This document shows, piece after piece, positions 1 through 6,948 of a DNA stretch of 35,876 bases. The notes below the pieces were generated by a model that was not told where the DNA came from, searched no databases, and saw nothing but the letters and a program-made list of their open reading frames with translations. This DNA comes from Clostridium sp. CAG:964 (GTDB lineage Bacteria; Bacillota; Clostridia; Oscillospirales; Acutalibacteraceae). Both the position numbers and the translations under genes were made by a program. How positions within the stretch are numbered: position 1 is the stretch's first letter; every line of letters begins with the position of its first letter. Location of the stretch: the NCBI GenBank assembly GCA_000435335.1, contig FR891322.1:1-35876 (forward strand), read 5' to 3'.

Positions 1-27
1 CTGGTTCGAGCCCAGTTGGGGGAGCCA
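1..27 (+). tRNA. 3' end of a tRNA gene (partial, cut by window start)
   Basis: The first bases form a T-arm (CTGG, loop TTCGAGC, CCAG) followed by seven acceptor-strand bases, discriminator G and an encoded CCA. Only the 3' third is present, so the anticodon is not visible. The G discriminator and the acceptor sequence ending GGGGGAGCCA would fit tRNA-Asn, but that is a guess from the end alone. A strong terminator follows at once, so this is the last gene of its transcript. Confidence 0.85.
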
Positions 28-62
28 AAAGACAGTAGATATTGTATCTACTGTCTTTTTTT
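28..62 (+). terminator. Intrinsic terminator of the tRNA gene
   Basis: An 11-bp perfect stem (31-41 with 45-55, loop TTG) is followed by a run of T at 56-62. It starts right after the tRNA CCA end. Confidence 0.93.
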
Positions 63-207
63 ATACCATATTTTGTGTCCAGCAATTTCATTATAAGAAA
101 TCTTCTTAATTTTGGCTCATTCATAAGTCAGTTGACAGTCGTATGACTGTAAATCAAATTTATTATTTCTAATAACTTTGGATGTTTTATTTTATATATG
201 AGTGTGG

Positions 208-213
208 TATAAT
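208..213 (+). promoter_or_regulatory. Probable extended -10 element before the methyltransferase
   Basis: TATAAT at 208-213 is preceded by TG at the extended -10 position (TGGTATAAT). The -35 region about 17 bases upstream is poor (TTTTAT). This is the only good promoter candidate between the tRNA terminator and the gene. Confidence 0.5.
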
Positions 214-273
214 TAGTTTTAAAAATTAGAATTTGTTGGGATGGGTAAATTCCTATTTTGTGAGGTGACACAG

Positions 274-1071
274 ATGAGCGATAAAGACATTGTTATTAAT
301 GATATAGATGCTGGAAATATTTTTAATTGGGGAAAAACATCTAAAGATTATGCTAAGTATAGAGATATTTATCCTGAGGAATTTTATCAATATATAATAA
401 ATCTTGGGCTGTGTAAAGATGGACAGAAATGTCTGGATATCGGAACCGGGACAGGAGTTTTACCAAGGAATATGTATCAATATGGTGCAGAATGGATTGG
501 TACAGATATTTCAGAAAATCAGATTAGTGAAGCTAAAGAACTTGCTGATGAAGCTGGAATATATATAGATTTTTATACCTGTGATGCTAAGGATGTTGAT
601 TTGGACAATGCGTCACTTGATGTGATTACTGCATGTCAATGTATCTGGTATCTTAATCATAAAATCACAGCAAAAAAGTTTTCAGAAATACTAAAAGCTA
701 ACGGTAGTTTTTTGATTTTATATATGGGATGGTTACCTTTTGAAGATGAGATTGCAGGTAAAAGTGAAGAACTTATTTTAAAATACAATCCTCAGTGGAC
801 AGGATGTGGTGATACAGTTCATCCAGTATGGGTTCCTGAGGAGTATTTGAATTATTTTAAAATAGAAAAACAGGAAGAATTCAGGGTGGATATTCCGTTC
901 ACAAGAGATAGCTGGAATGGGAGAATGCGTGCTTGTAGAGGAACGGGTGCTTCTATGACTTCTGAAACATTTACTGCTTGGGAAGATGAACATGTAAAAA
1001 TGCTTGAAGAATATCCAGAAAAGTTTTTGATAAAGCACTATATTTCAATAGTATGGCTTAGAAAAAAGTGA
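274..1071 (+). CDS. Class I SAM-dependent methyltransferase
   Basis: This is a 265-residue soluble protein with the class I methyltransferase signature. Motif I, CLDIGTGTGVLP, lies at about residues 53-64. An acidic strand end follows (WIGTDIS), then a CDAKDV segment and a DVITACQCIWYL segment matching motifs II and III. It is of the Methyltransf_11/25 type; the methyl acceptor cannot be told. I start it at ATG 274, which has GAGGTG six bases upstream. The upstream in-frame ATG at 241 has no convincing ribosome site. The gene is AT-rich and sits behind a tRNA gene, next to a broken hydrolase gene, so it may be part of an acquired strip. Confidence 0.8.
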   Translation: MSDKDIVINDIDAGNIFNWGKTSKDYAKYRDIYPEEFYQYIINLGLCKDGQKCLDIGTGTGVLPRNMYQYGAEWIGTDISENQISEAKELADEAGIYIDFYTCDAKDVDLDNASLDVITACQCIWYLNHKITAKKFSEILKANGSFLILYMGWLPFEDEIAGKSEELILKYNPQWTGCGDTVHPVWVPEEYLNYFKIEKQEEFRVDIPFTRDSWNGRMRACRGTGASMTSETFTAWEDEHVKMLEEYPEKFLIKHYISIVWLRKK

Positions 1072-1122
1072 TAGGGCTTGATATAGAAATTCAAATTTTC
1101 GTGGCCAAAGGAGAATGATAGA

Positions 1123-1293
1123 TTGAAGTATATAGAGTACGGAAAAGAGAATAGCGAAGTAATTATGATGCTTCATGGCGGAGGTCTATCATGGTGGAAC
1201 TATAGAAAAGAAGCAGAATTATTGTGTGATGAGTATCATATTATTTGGCTCTATGTTAATAGTTGGGGGAACAGAAAAAAGGTTCTGTGTTAA
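1123..1293 (+). pseudogene. Truncated alpha/beta hydrolase (N-terminal fragment)
   Basis: A TTG start with AAAGGAG nine bases upstream opens a frame reading KYIEYGKENSEVIMMLHGG and then GLSWWNYRKEAELL. This is the start of an alpha/beta hydrolase: a beta strand leading to the HGGG oxyanion-hole motif. The family resemblance stops after about 42 residues (CDEYHIIW), exactly where a GGCTCT repeat begins at 1247. The frame then runs through that repeat to a stop at 1291-1293. Family members are usually 230-280 residues, so the serine nucleophile and histidine are missing. Disruption by an insertion is the likely cause. Confidence 0.7.
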
Positions 1294-1345
1294 TGATTTT
1301 GGAAAACCGTAAAAAGAAAAGGCTCTGCGTCAATAGTCGGGGGGG
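1247..1345 (+). repeat. Three degenerate copies of a GGCTCT-type motif, possibly old insertion-sequence ends
   Basis: Copies begin at 1247 (GGCTCTATGTTAATAGTTGG), 1281 (GGTTCTGTGTTAATGATTTT) and 1321 (GGCTCTGCGTCAATAGTCGG). The first and third are followed by runs of G. They are separated by A-rich spacers. The form GGCTCTnnGTCAA resembles terminal repeats of ISL3-family insertion sequences as I remember them. No transposase is recognisable, so only end remnants would be left. The first copy starts at the point where the hydrolase homology ends. Confidence 0.45.
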
Positions 1346-1426
1346 ATAAGGCAAGAATTTTCTATTACGACATCTACGCCTGTAATTGTACAGAACTGTT
1401 ATGTTTTGACGATTATGTTCTACAAG

Positions 1427-1521
1427 CTTATAGTCTATCCATACCGGATTTTAAATTTCAAAGTTATTGTAAGCGTTAACAACTTCATAACCTTATAATC
1501 TATCCATACCGGATTTTAAAT
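1427..1521. repeat. 30-bp direct repeat pair with CRISPR-like spacing
   Basis: Two 30-base copies lie at 1427-1456 and 1492-1521, with the core CTATCCATACCGGATTTTAA. They differ at one position (G or A at base 7) and are separated by 35 bases of unrelated sequence. Exactly 65 bases upstream of the first copy (1362-1391), 14 of 30 bases match, including ATC and ACG-CC, which could be a decayed third copy. Repeat and spacer lengths fit a type I or III CRISPR array, but two good copies are not enough, and no cas gene is in the window. Confidence 0.35.
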
Positions 1522-1579
1522 GATTATTTTGCGAATATTATATATATATGTTTACATAATAATTGAGAGGTGTGAATAT

Positions 1580-2245
1580 ATGAGTTTGATAAGTATGCGA
1601 AATATTGTTAAAGAATATAGGGTGGGTGAAACAAGGCTAAGGGCACTCGACAATGTAAGCTTAGACATTGAGCAGGGTGAGTTTGTGGCCATAGTAGGGC
1701 AGTCGGGCTCAGGAAAGTCTACCCTAATGAATATACTGGGCTGTTTAGATGTGCCGGATAAGGGTAAATATACGCTGAACGGAAATGACATTCTTACAGA
1801 AAAGGAAGGCAGATTAAGCAAAATAAGGAACAGAGAAATAGGCTTTATTTTTCAAAGCTTCAATTTGATTACTTCACTTTCGGCTATTGAAAATGTAGAG
1901 CTTCCGTTAATATACAGGGGAATAAAGAAGAATAAACGCAAGCATTTGGCGGAGCGTGCTTTGGCTTTGGTTGACTTAGAAAGCAGGGCAAAGCATCTGC
2001 CGGGGCAGCTTTCGGGTGGGCAGCAGCAAAGAGTGGCTATTGCAAGGGCTATTGCATCGTCGCCGCCGCTGATATTGGCAGATGAGCCAACAGGTAATTT
2101 AGATGTTAGCTCAGGCAGTGAAATTATGAATATTCTTGCTAGGCTTCACAGGCGGGGCAAAACTATTATTATGATAACCCATGACAACACCATAGCCCAC
2201 CGAGTTCCCAGAAGGGTTGAAATAAGTGACGGAAAACTGGTTTAA
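1580..2245 (+). CDS. ABC transporter ATP-binding protein, MacB/LolD type, without a permease beside it
   Basis: This is a complete 221-residue nucleotide-binding domain. It shows Walker A GQSGSGKST (residues 40-48), Q-loop Q92, the LSGGQQQR signature (143-151), Walker B LILADEP with catalytic E169, and the switch H201. The sequence most resembles ATPases that pair with FtsX/MacB-type permeases for antimicrobial peptide or macrolide export and lipoprotein release. The start is ATG 1580, with GAGAGGTG about eight bases upstream; in-frame codons before it lack a ribosome site. No permease or membrane fusion protein lies on either side, so it is an orphan here, either a remnant of a larger operon or working with a distant permease. 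Confidence 0.88.
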   Translation: MSLISMRNIVKEYRVGETRLRALDNVSLDIEQGEFVAIVGQSGSGKSTLMNILGCLDVPDKGKYTLNGNDILTEKEGRLSKIRNREIGFIFQSFNLITSLSAIENVELPLIYRGIKKNKRKHLAERALALVDLESRAKHLPGQLSGGQQQRVAIARAIASSPPLILADEPTGNLDVSSGSEIMNILARLHRRGKTIIMITHDNTIAHRVPRRVEISDGKLV

Positions 2246-2499
2246 GCAGTAAGCGGCAGTGTGAAATACAGGCAAAATACATCAAAAATATGACCGATAA
2301 TGAAAATTGTCAGTTTGAATTAAAGTATAAAAATCGCTCTTAAAACCTTGTGCTAAATGAATAAAATAAATAAATTAAAAGTATAAGAAACCTCTAAAGA
2401 ATTTTATATTTTTGACTAATATACTAAAAACAGGATGTCAAAAGCCCCTAAAAGGCGGTTTGTTTATTACTATTGTATAAATAAAATGGGCTATTTTTG
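2246..2499. other. AT-rich intergenic stretch, no gene seen
   Basis: About 250 bases follow the ATPase stop with no open frame I can support and no recognisable permease remnant. The segment carries a weak GCC/GGC hairpin near 2443-2457 without a clear T run. Confidence 0.5.
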
Positions 2500-2527
2500 T
2501 TGACATTCACAAAATTAGTGCTATAAT
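2500..2527 (+). promoter_or_regulatory. Consensus vegetative promoter
   Basis: TTGACA at 2500-2505 and TATAAT at 2522-2527 are separated by 16 bases. Transcription should start near 2534, leaving a leader of about 90 bases before the small gene at 2626. Confidence 0.85.
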
Positions 2528-2533
2528 ATAATC

Positions 2534-2616
2534 AGCAGGAAAAAAGAACCTGCTAAAGTTTAGATCCGAAATGAGATTACCAAGTCCAGAGTAGGCACGA
2601 ATTATTTTAGAGGAGG
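2534..2616 (+). promoter_or_regulatory. Structured mRNA leader of unknown class
   Basis: The leader begins with AGCAGG (2534-2539), able to pair with CCTGCT (2549-2554). CCTGCT can instead pair with AGTAGG at 2590-2595, with one G-U pair. The stretch between is GATCCGAAATGAGATTACC, followed by CAAGTCCAGAG. I do not recognise a known riboswitch class, and there is no terminator in the leader. The ribosome site AGGAGG is at 2611-2616. Confidence 0.4.
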
Positions 2617-2625
2617 AATTTTTTT

Positions 2626-2892
2626 ATGACACCTATGATTCAACTTCATGACATTGATGTTACTGAATTCCTTGCCGTGCTTGATACATGTCAGGGCAAT
2701 GTATTTTTGGTAACAAGAGAGGGCGACCATCTAAACCTAAAGAGTAAGCTTTGCCAGTTGGTTGGCTTAACACAGCTTATTGAGGGTGGTAAAATTGCTG
2801 AGGCTTACATCATTTGTGAAAATCCTGAAGATGAAGCTAAGCTGTTCAGATTTAACCTGTTTAAAGACACAGGCGACGCTGAAACTAAATAA
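2626..2892 (+). CDS. Small conserved protein of unknown function (88 residues)
   Basis: This is a soluble 88-residue protein with alternating hydrophobic and charged stretches (VTEFLAVLDTCQGNVFLVTR, then LKSKLCQLVGLTQLI). It ends in an acidic tail and has no signal peptide or membrane segment. The pattern suggests a small alpha/beta domain. I believe similar short proteins occur widely in Clostridia, but I cannot give a function. It has a consensus promoter, a folded leader, AGGAGG nine bases before ATG, and its own strong terminator. It is therefore a well-expressed single-gene transcript. Confidence 0.75.
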   Translation: MTPMIQLHDIDVTEFLAVLDTCQGNVFLVTREGDHLNLKSKLCQLVGLTQLIEGGKIAEAYIICENPEDEAKLFRFNLFKDTGDAETK

Positions 2893-2935
2893 GAGTTTAA
2901 TTGTTTTAGTATAGCTGAATAAACAGCTACAGAAG

Positions 2936-2968
2936 ATCCTGCACCGTTGGTAGTGCAGGATTTTTTTT
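2936..2968 (+). terminator. Intrinsic terminator after the 88-residue gene
   Basis: A 9-bp stem (ATCCTGCAC with GTGCAGGAT, loop of eight) is followed by eight T. Confidence 0.93.
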
Positions 2969-3037
2969 GTTTTTGTGAATAATTATATATAGTCAACACA
3001 AATTATACTTGTAAATTCCTTTTTTGGAGGCATTAAA

Positions 3038-4384
3038 ATGAAAACAAGGGCAAAGGTGCGGTTAATGAGCTATATTGCGGCGGCTGTAGCAATTATTCTG
3101 GGAGCAGGCATAGTAGGCTACAACCTTGCAAATACCTACAAAACAACTATTCAGTATTCATACCACAGGTCGCTCAGTCAGCTGTCGGACTATTTTTCTT
3201 CTATTAAAAATACCCTGCAAAAGGGTGAGTATGCAAATACACAGCCACAGCAGTATGGGCTGGCTTCTAAGCTGATGGTAGAGGCAGAGGGGGCTAAAAA
3301 CGCACTTAGTCAGCTGCCGGTATCCCAACAGGACAGCGAGGGAATACAAAAGTATCTTACACAGGTTTCGGACTTTTCTTCGTTTTGCATAGGTATGTTG
3401 TCACGCAATAACACACTAAGCGACGAAAACAAGGAGGCTTTGAATAAATTGGCAGAATACGCCGACAAGGTAGCCCCTCAGGTAGAGGAGCTGTCAGCTA
3501 AATTTATAGACGGTACGGAGCATATAGGCAGGCTTAACGCACTGCAGGGCAACCTTGAGCAAACACAGCAAGGCAGTGACAAAACCCCTTTTGACAACAG
3601 CTTTTTGACAATCAGCGAAAGCTTTGTTGACTATCCTGCCTTAATATATGACGGCCCCTTTTCAGACAGTGTACAGAGGAAAACTCCCAAGCTTACGGAA
3701 AATGCACAGGGCTGCTCTGTACAGCAGGCACAGAAAGCCTTTGCCGATTTTGTTGACAAGGATGCAGATGATGTAAAATATAAAGAAACACGAAAGGGAA
3801 ATTTGCCTGTATATGTTTTTGAGGGAGATAACCTTTACGGCACTGTAACGGTAAAGGGCTGCTATGTTTGCGAAATGTACTACACAAATACAGGCACAGA
3901 CAACAAGTATGTTTATAAACAGCTTTTGCCAAAGGCACAGGATTTTTTGAAGCGGCAAAAAATAGATAATATGACCGAAAGCTATTATATTATTGAAAAT
4001 GGTGTGTGTACAATAAACTTTGCATATTCAGAAAAGGAAACCACCTGCTACGGCGACCTTATTAAGGTTGGAGTGTCTACACAAACCGGCACTGTGGTAA
4101 GCTACAATGCAGAGGGCTACATTATGAACCATACACAGCGTAATCTAAAAGGAATGAAGCTGTCTGTAAATCAGGCTAAAAACAGCGTAAGTGGAAGGTT
4201 AAACATTATAACCGGTAAAAAAGCCCTTATTCCACTGTCAACAGGAAAAGAGGTTCAGTGCTACGAATATACCTGCAAGGGCAAAAATGACGAAACAGTT
4301 CTTGTATATATAAACGGCAATACCGGTCTGGAGGAGCAAATTTTCATTCTCATAGAAAATGACAACGGCATTTTGGTTGTGTAG
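3038..4384 (+). CDS. ypeB: Spore germination protein YpeB
   Basis: This 448-residue protein has one N-terminal membrane anchor (about residues 9-28). A helical, Gln/Ser/Asn-rich region follows, then a C-terminal half with PepSY-like segments (QAQKAFADFVD, QAKNSVSGRLNI). Length and layout match YpeB of Bacillus subtilis (about 450 residues). In that organism YpeB is needed to deliver and stabilise the cortex-lytic enzyme SleB in the spore, and SleB then degrades cortex peptidoglycan at germination. GGAGG lies ten bases upstream of the ATG. In Bacillus ypeB sits directly behind sleB. Here a sleB-type gene lies about 31 kb away, so the pair has been split. The gene is convergent with the lysozyme-like gene on the right. 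Confidence 0.88.
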   Translation: MKTRAKVRLMSYIAAAVAIILGAGIVGYNLANTYKTTIQYSYHRSLSQLSDYFSSIKNTLQKGEYANTQPQQYGLASKLMVEAEGAKNALSQLPVSQQDSEGIQKYLTQVSDFSSFCIGMLSRNNTLSDENKEALNKLAEYADKVAPQVEELSAKFIDGTEHIGRLNALQGNLEQTQQGSDKTPFDNSFLTISESFVDYPALIYDGPFSDSVQRKTPKLTENAQGCSVQQAQKAFADFVDKDADDVKYKETRKGNLPVYVFEGDNLYGTVTVKGCYVCEMYYTNTGTDNKYVYKQLLPKAQDFLKRQKIDNMTESYYIIENGVCTINFAYSEKETTCYGDLIKVGVSTQTGTVVSYNAEGYIMNHTQRNLKGMKLSVNQAKNSVSGRLNIITGKKALIPLSTGKEVQCYEYTCKGKNDETVLVYINGNTGLEEQIFILIENDNGILVV

Positions 4385-4410
4385 GATGCGGTGGTGCCTG
4401 TAAAAGCAAA

Positions 4411-4471
4411 AAATTCTCCAATCAGCTTCAATAAGGTATTCAATACCTATTGCAAGGGGATTGGAGAATTT
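4411..4471. terminator. Long stem-loop between convergent genes
   Basis: AAATTCTCCAATC (4411-4423) pairs perfectly with GATTGGAGAATTT (4459-4471). The loop contains a second hairpin, AATAGGTATT-like, pairing with AATACCTATT. It has no long T run, so it is a probable rather than certain bidirectional terminator. Confidence 0.6.
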
Positions 4472-4517
4472 AATGTAAATAATTATCCGATTAACCGTAT
4501 ATAAAGCGGCTTTATTA

Positions 4518-6722
4518 TTAATAGCAGTTCCAGCGGTATGTCATACCGTACTTGTTGTCGCTGCCATCTCTCACATAATCGCCGTAGCAGAACACCTCAA
4601 GCTCGTCAATTCGTCTGTACAGCAAGCCCCATACGCAGCCGCCTGCGTGGTGCCACTGTATCAGTTCAGAGCGAAGTGCCTTTTTGTTGACATAATTCAT
4701 ATCTCTTACGCCATTGTGCCAACAATTTTTCAAAATTCCCGAAACATCGCTGTCGTTCAGTACACCCGGGCCTAGATTGTAAACAAGCATTACAAGTGCG
4801 TCAAACTGCTGTTGGTTAAATTTAATGCTGTTAGATGTCATAAAGTTGTTTACAGCTGATGAATATACGCTGTCGTTCATGGTTTTTACCATAAACGCAA
4901 AGGCCTCTTCCTTTGACATATTGTTGTAGAATGCGTCGCCGTTTCTTACAACATATCCGTAGCCAACAGTCGGTGTGTCATAAACCAACGGATCGTCTGT
5001 AACTGAGCTTAAGAAGCCCTCGTATGATGAGTTAAGGGCTAAAATATCGTTGCTTGGTCTGCGTTCGCTGTAGGAGGTGGTCTTTGCTGATGTAACATTT
5101 GTTACAAAAACAGTGCTTTTGCCGCCCGCACAGGTGCTGTATTTTCCGCAGTTTTTGTACATTGAATAGGCTGTTACAGGGTATTCACCGGCTGAGCTAA
5201 AGGTGTAGTAGCCCTTCCAAATGTATCTGTTGCCGGAGCTGTTTAGTGATTTTTTTGTGGCTAAAACGGTTTTTGTAGTTTTGCCTATCTTAATATTAAA
5301 CTTTACAGCAGTTCGCTGCTTGTCTGTAATGGCAATAAGCTCAACCTTTTGGTTTTTTGAAGCTGAATTAGGAGATGAATAGCTGAAACGAACAGGCTCC
5401 GAGCCGACTACCGTAATTGCACAGGTGCGTTTTGAGCCTTTGTAATTAGCGGTAATAATTGCTACACCCTGTTTTTTAGCTGTAACAAATCCGTTTGAAT
5501 TTACTGTACAAACGCTTTTGTCAGATGAGCTAAAGCTTGAACCGGTTGATTTTAGATAAACGGTCTTTCCGTTGTTAAGTGTATATGAAGAATAAGGAAC
5601 ATATGTATCTGACGAATAGGAGGAAACGGTAATTTTGCAGGTTTTCTTTGTTGAGCCTGCCGCAACTGTAATTTTAGCAGTTCCTGCACCAACGCCTGTA
5701 ACAATTCCTTTGCTGCTTACCTTGGCAACAGATGTGTTGGAGGATGAGTAGGTAACGCCTGTAGAAGGGGAGGTGGTCGCCTTAATGTAGCTGTGGTTTC
5801 CTTTTAGAATTGATGTTGATGTTGCAGAAATGTTTAACGCTACGCTCTTTGTTTTTACCGTAACTTTACATTTTGCGGTTTTACCGTTGTAGGTTTTGAA
5901 GGTTACTACTGCTGAGCCGGCCTTTTTGGCTTTAACCAAAATCTTGTTGCCGTTTACCAATGACGCCGAGGCTATATTGCTGTTGCTTGATGAAACGGTG
6001 TATGAGCCTGAATAGCTGCCCGAGGACAATTTAGAGGTAAGCGTAGCTGCCTTGCCAATCTCAAGTGACGCTGAGGTTTGACTAAGGGTTACCGAGCTTG
6101 GTGCGTTTTTTACAGTAACCTTTGCAGTTGTTTTAACGCCATTGTACGCCTTGCAGGTAATGGTATATGTGCCGGCCTTTTTTGCTGTTACAAGGCCGCC
6201 TGCCTTGGTTACAGGTGCACCGGAGGCGTCGCTGGTATAATAGTGCCTTTGGTAAGAGCCCGCACCGGCGTCCAGCGTGCTGCCAAAGTCGTGTGTTTCA
6301 CCTACGCCAAGTGTAACGGCGGCAGTGTCCAGCTTTATAGATTTTGGAGCCGGCTTAACCGTAAACTCCGCTATTGCTTTTGTTCCGCTGAGGGCTCTGC
6401 AGCATACTATAGCTTTGCCGGGTTCTCTGCATTCTATTGTGCCGTCGGAGGATACTCTGATTACACAGCTGTTTGAGGTTGACCAGATTTTCTTGCTGTC
6501 GGCACCAAAGTTTGGCCTTAGCTTATAAATTTCGCCAACTCCGAAAATTGCACCGTTTGGTGTAATTTTTGCAGCTGACGAAGCTGTGCTTGCCACTGTA
6601 ATTGCCGCTTTGGTAGTGTTTTTCTCATAATTAATCGCACCTGCCGCCGGAAAAGCCGTAACCAGCATTGCACTTACACAGGCAGAGGCGATTATTTTTT
6701 TTAGCACTGAATGTGATGCCAT
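4518..6722 (-). CDS. Secreted Ig-like (Big_2) repeat protein with C-terminal T4-type lysozyme (GH24) domain
   Basis: This is a 734-residue precursor. Residues 1-30 form a signal peptide (positive N-terminus, hydrophobic core, AFPAAGA). From about 50 to 460 it has repeated Ig-like modules, each with the GVGTAKITV / KVTVK pattern typical of Big_2 domains. Another beta-rich stretch follows. Residues from about 566 to the end look like a phage-type lysozyme. SYEGF carries candidate catalytic E568. TPTVGYG matches the family TxGYG motif. NQQQFDALVMLVYNLG matches the NQxQFDALVSFxFNxG helix, and LLYRRIDELEVF matches the terminal RR-ExxLF helix. The expected role is binding and cutting peptidoglycan outside the cell. 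AGGAGG precedes the ATG. The start is clear; the substrate partner of the Ig modules is not. Confidence 0.82.
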   Translation of the reverse strand: MASHSVLKKIIASACVSAMLVTAFPAAGAINYEKNTTKAAITVASTASSAAKITPNGAIFGVGEIYKLRPNFGADSKKIWSTSNSCVIRVSSDGTIECREPGKAIVCCRALSGTKAIAEFTVKPAPKSIKLDTAAVTLGVGETHDFGSTLDAGAGSYQRHYYTSDASGAPVTKAGGLVTAKKAGTYTITCKAYNGVKTTAKVTVKNAPSSVTLSQTSASLEIGKAATLTSKLSSGSYSGSYTVSSSNSNIASASLVNGNKILVKAKKAGSAVVTFKTYNGKTAKCKVTVKTKSVALNISATSTSILKGNHSYIKATTSPSTGVTYSSSNTSVAKVSSKGIVTGVGAGTAKITVAAGSTKKTCKITVSSYSSDTYVPYSSYTLNNGKTVYLKSTGSSFSSSDKSVCTVNSNGFVTAKKQGVAIITANYKGSKRTCAITVVGSEPVRFSYSSPNSASKNQKVELIAITDKQRTAVKFNIKIGKTTKTVLATKKSLNSSGNRYIWKGYYTFSSAGEYPVTAYSMYKNCGKYSTCAGGKSTVFVTNVTSAKTTSYSERRPSNDILALNSSYEGFLSSVTDDPLVYDTPTVGYGYVVRNGDAFYNNMSKEEAFAFMVKTMNDSVYSSAVNNFMTSNSIKFNQQQFDALVMLVYNLGPGVLNDSDVSGILKNCWHNGVRDMNYVNKKALRSELIQWHHAGGCVWGLLYRRIDELEVFCYGDYVRDGSDNKYGMTYRWNCY

Positions 6723-6760
6723 AATATTCCTCCTAAAAATAACAAAATTGTTATATTATC

Positions 6761-6789
6761 ATTATAAGCTTTCTTAACAAAGATTTCAA
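6761..6789 (-). promoter_or_regulatory. Vegetative promoter of the Ig/lysozyme gene
   Basis: On the minus strand, TTGAAA (6789-6784) and TATAAT (6766-6761) are separated by 17 bases. The start of transcription would lie about 32 bases before the start codon. Confidence 0.8.
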
Positions 6790-6948
6790 GTTTGTAACCA
6801 TTTAGTTCAAATATTGTTTACATTTTAAGTTAGTTTTTTAGGAAAAATGTACAAATCATTTGATGTATTATAGTTAAATAGTCACAACCATAAAACAGAT
6901 AGAAAAATTTTTAAGCCCATATGCAATATGCTCTGCTTTGCTGACGCA

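Noticed and set aside
1520..1579. Longer ABC ATPase start with an extra N-terminal hydrophobic stretch
   Set aside because: The extra codons include the second copy of the 30-bp repeat and have no ribosome site; ATG 1580 has GAGAGGTG before it and matches the family start.
2936..2999. Minus-strand frame through the terminator after the 88-residue gene
   Set aside because: It is simply the antisense of the hairpin and of the coding end; no start signal.
6078..6528. Plus-strand open frames opposite the Ig-repeat gene
   Set aside because: They are antisense to a strongly supported repeat protein, lack ribosome sites and have no domain features.
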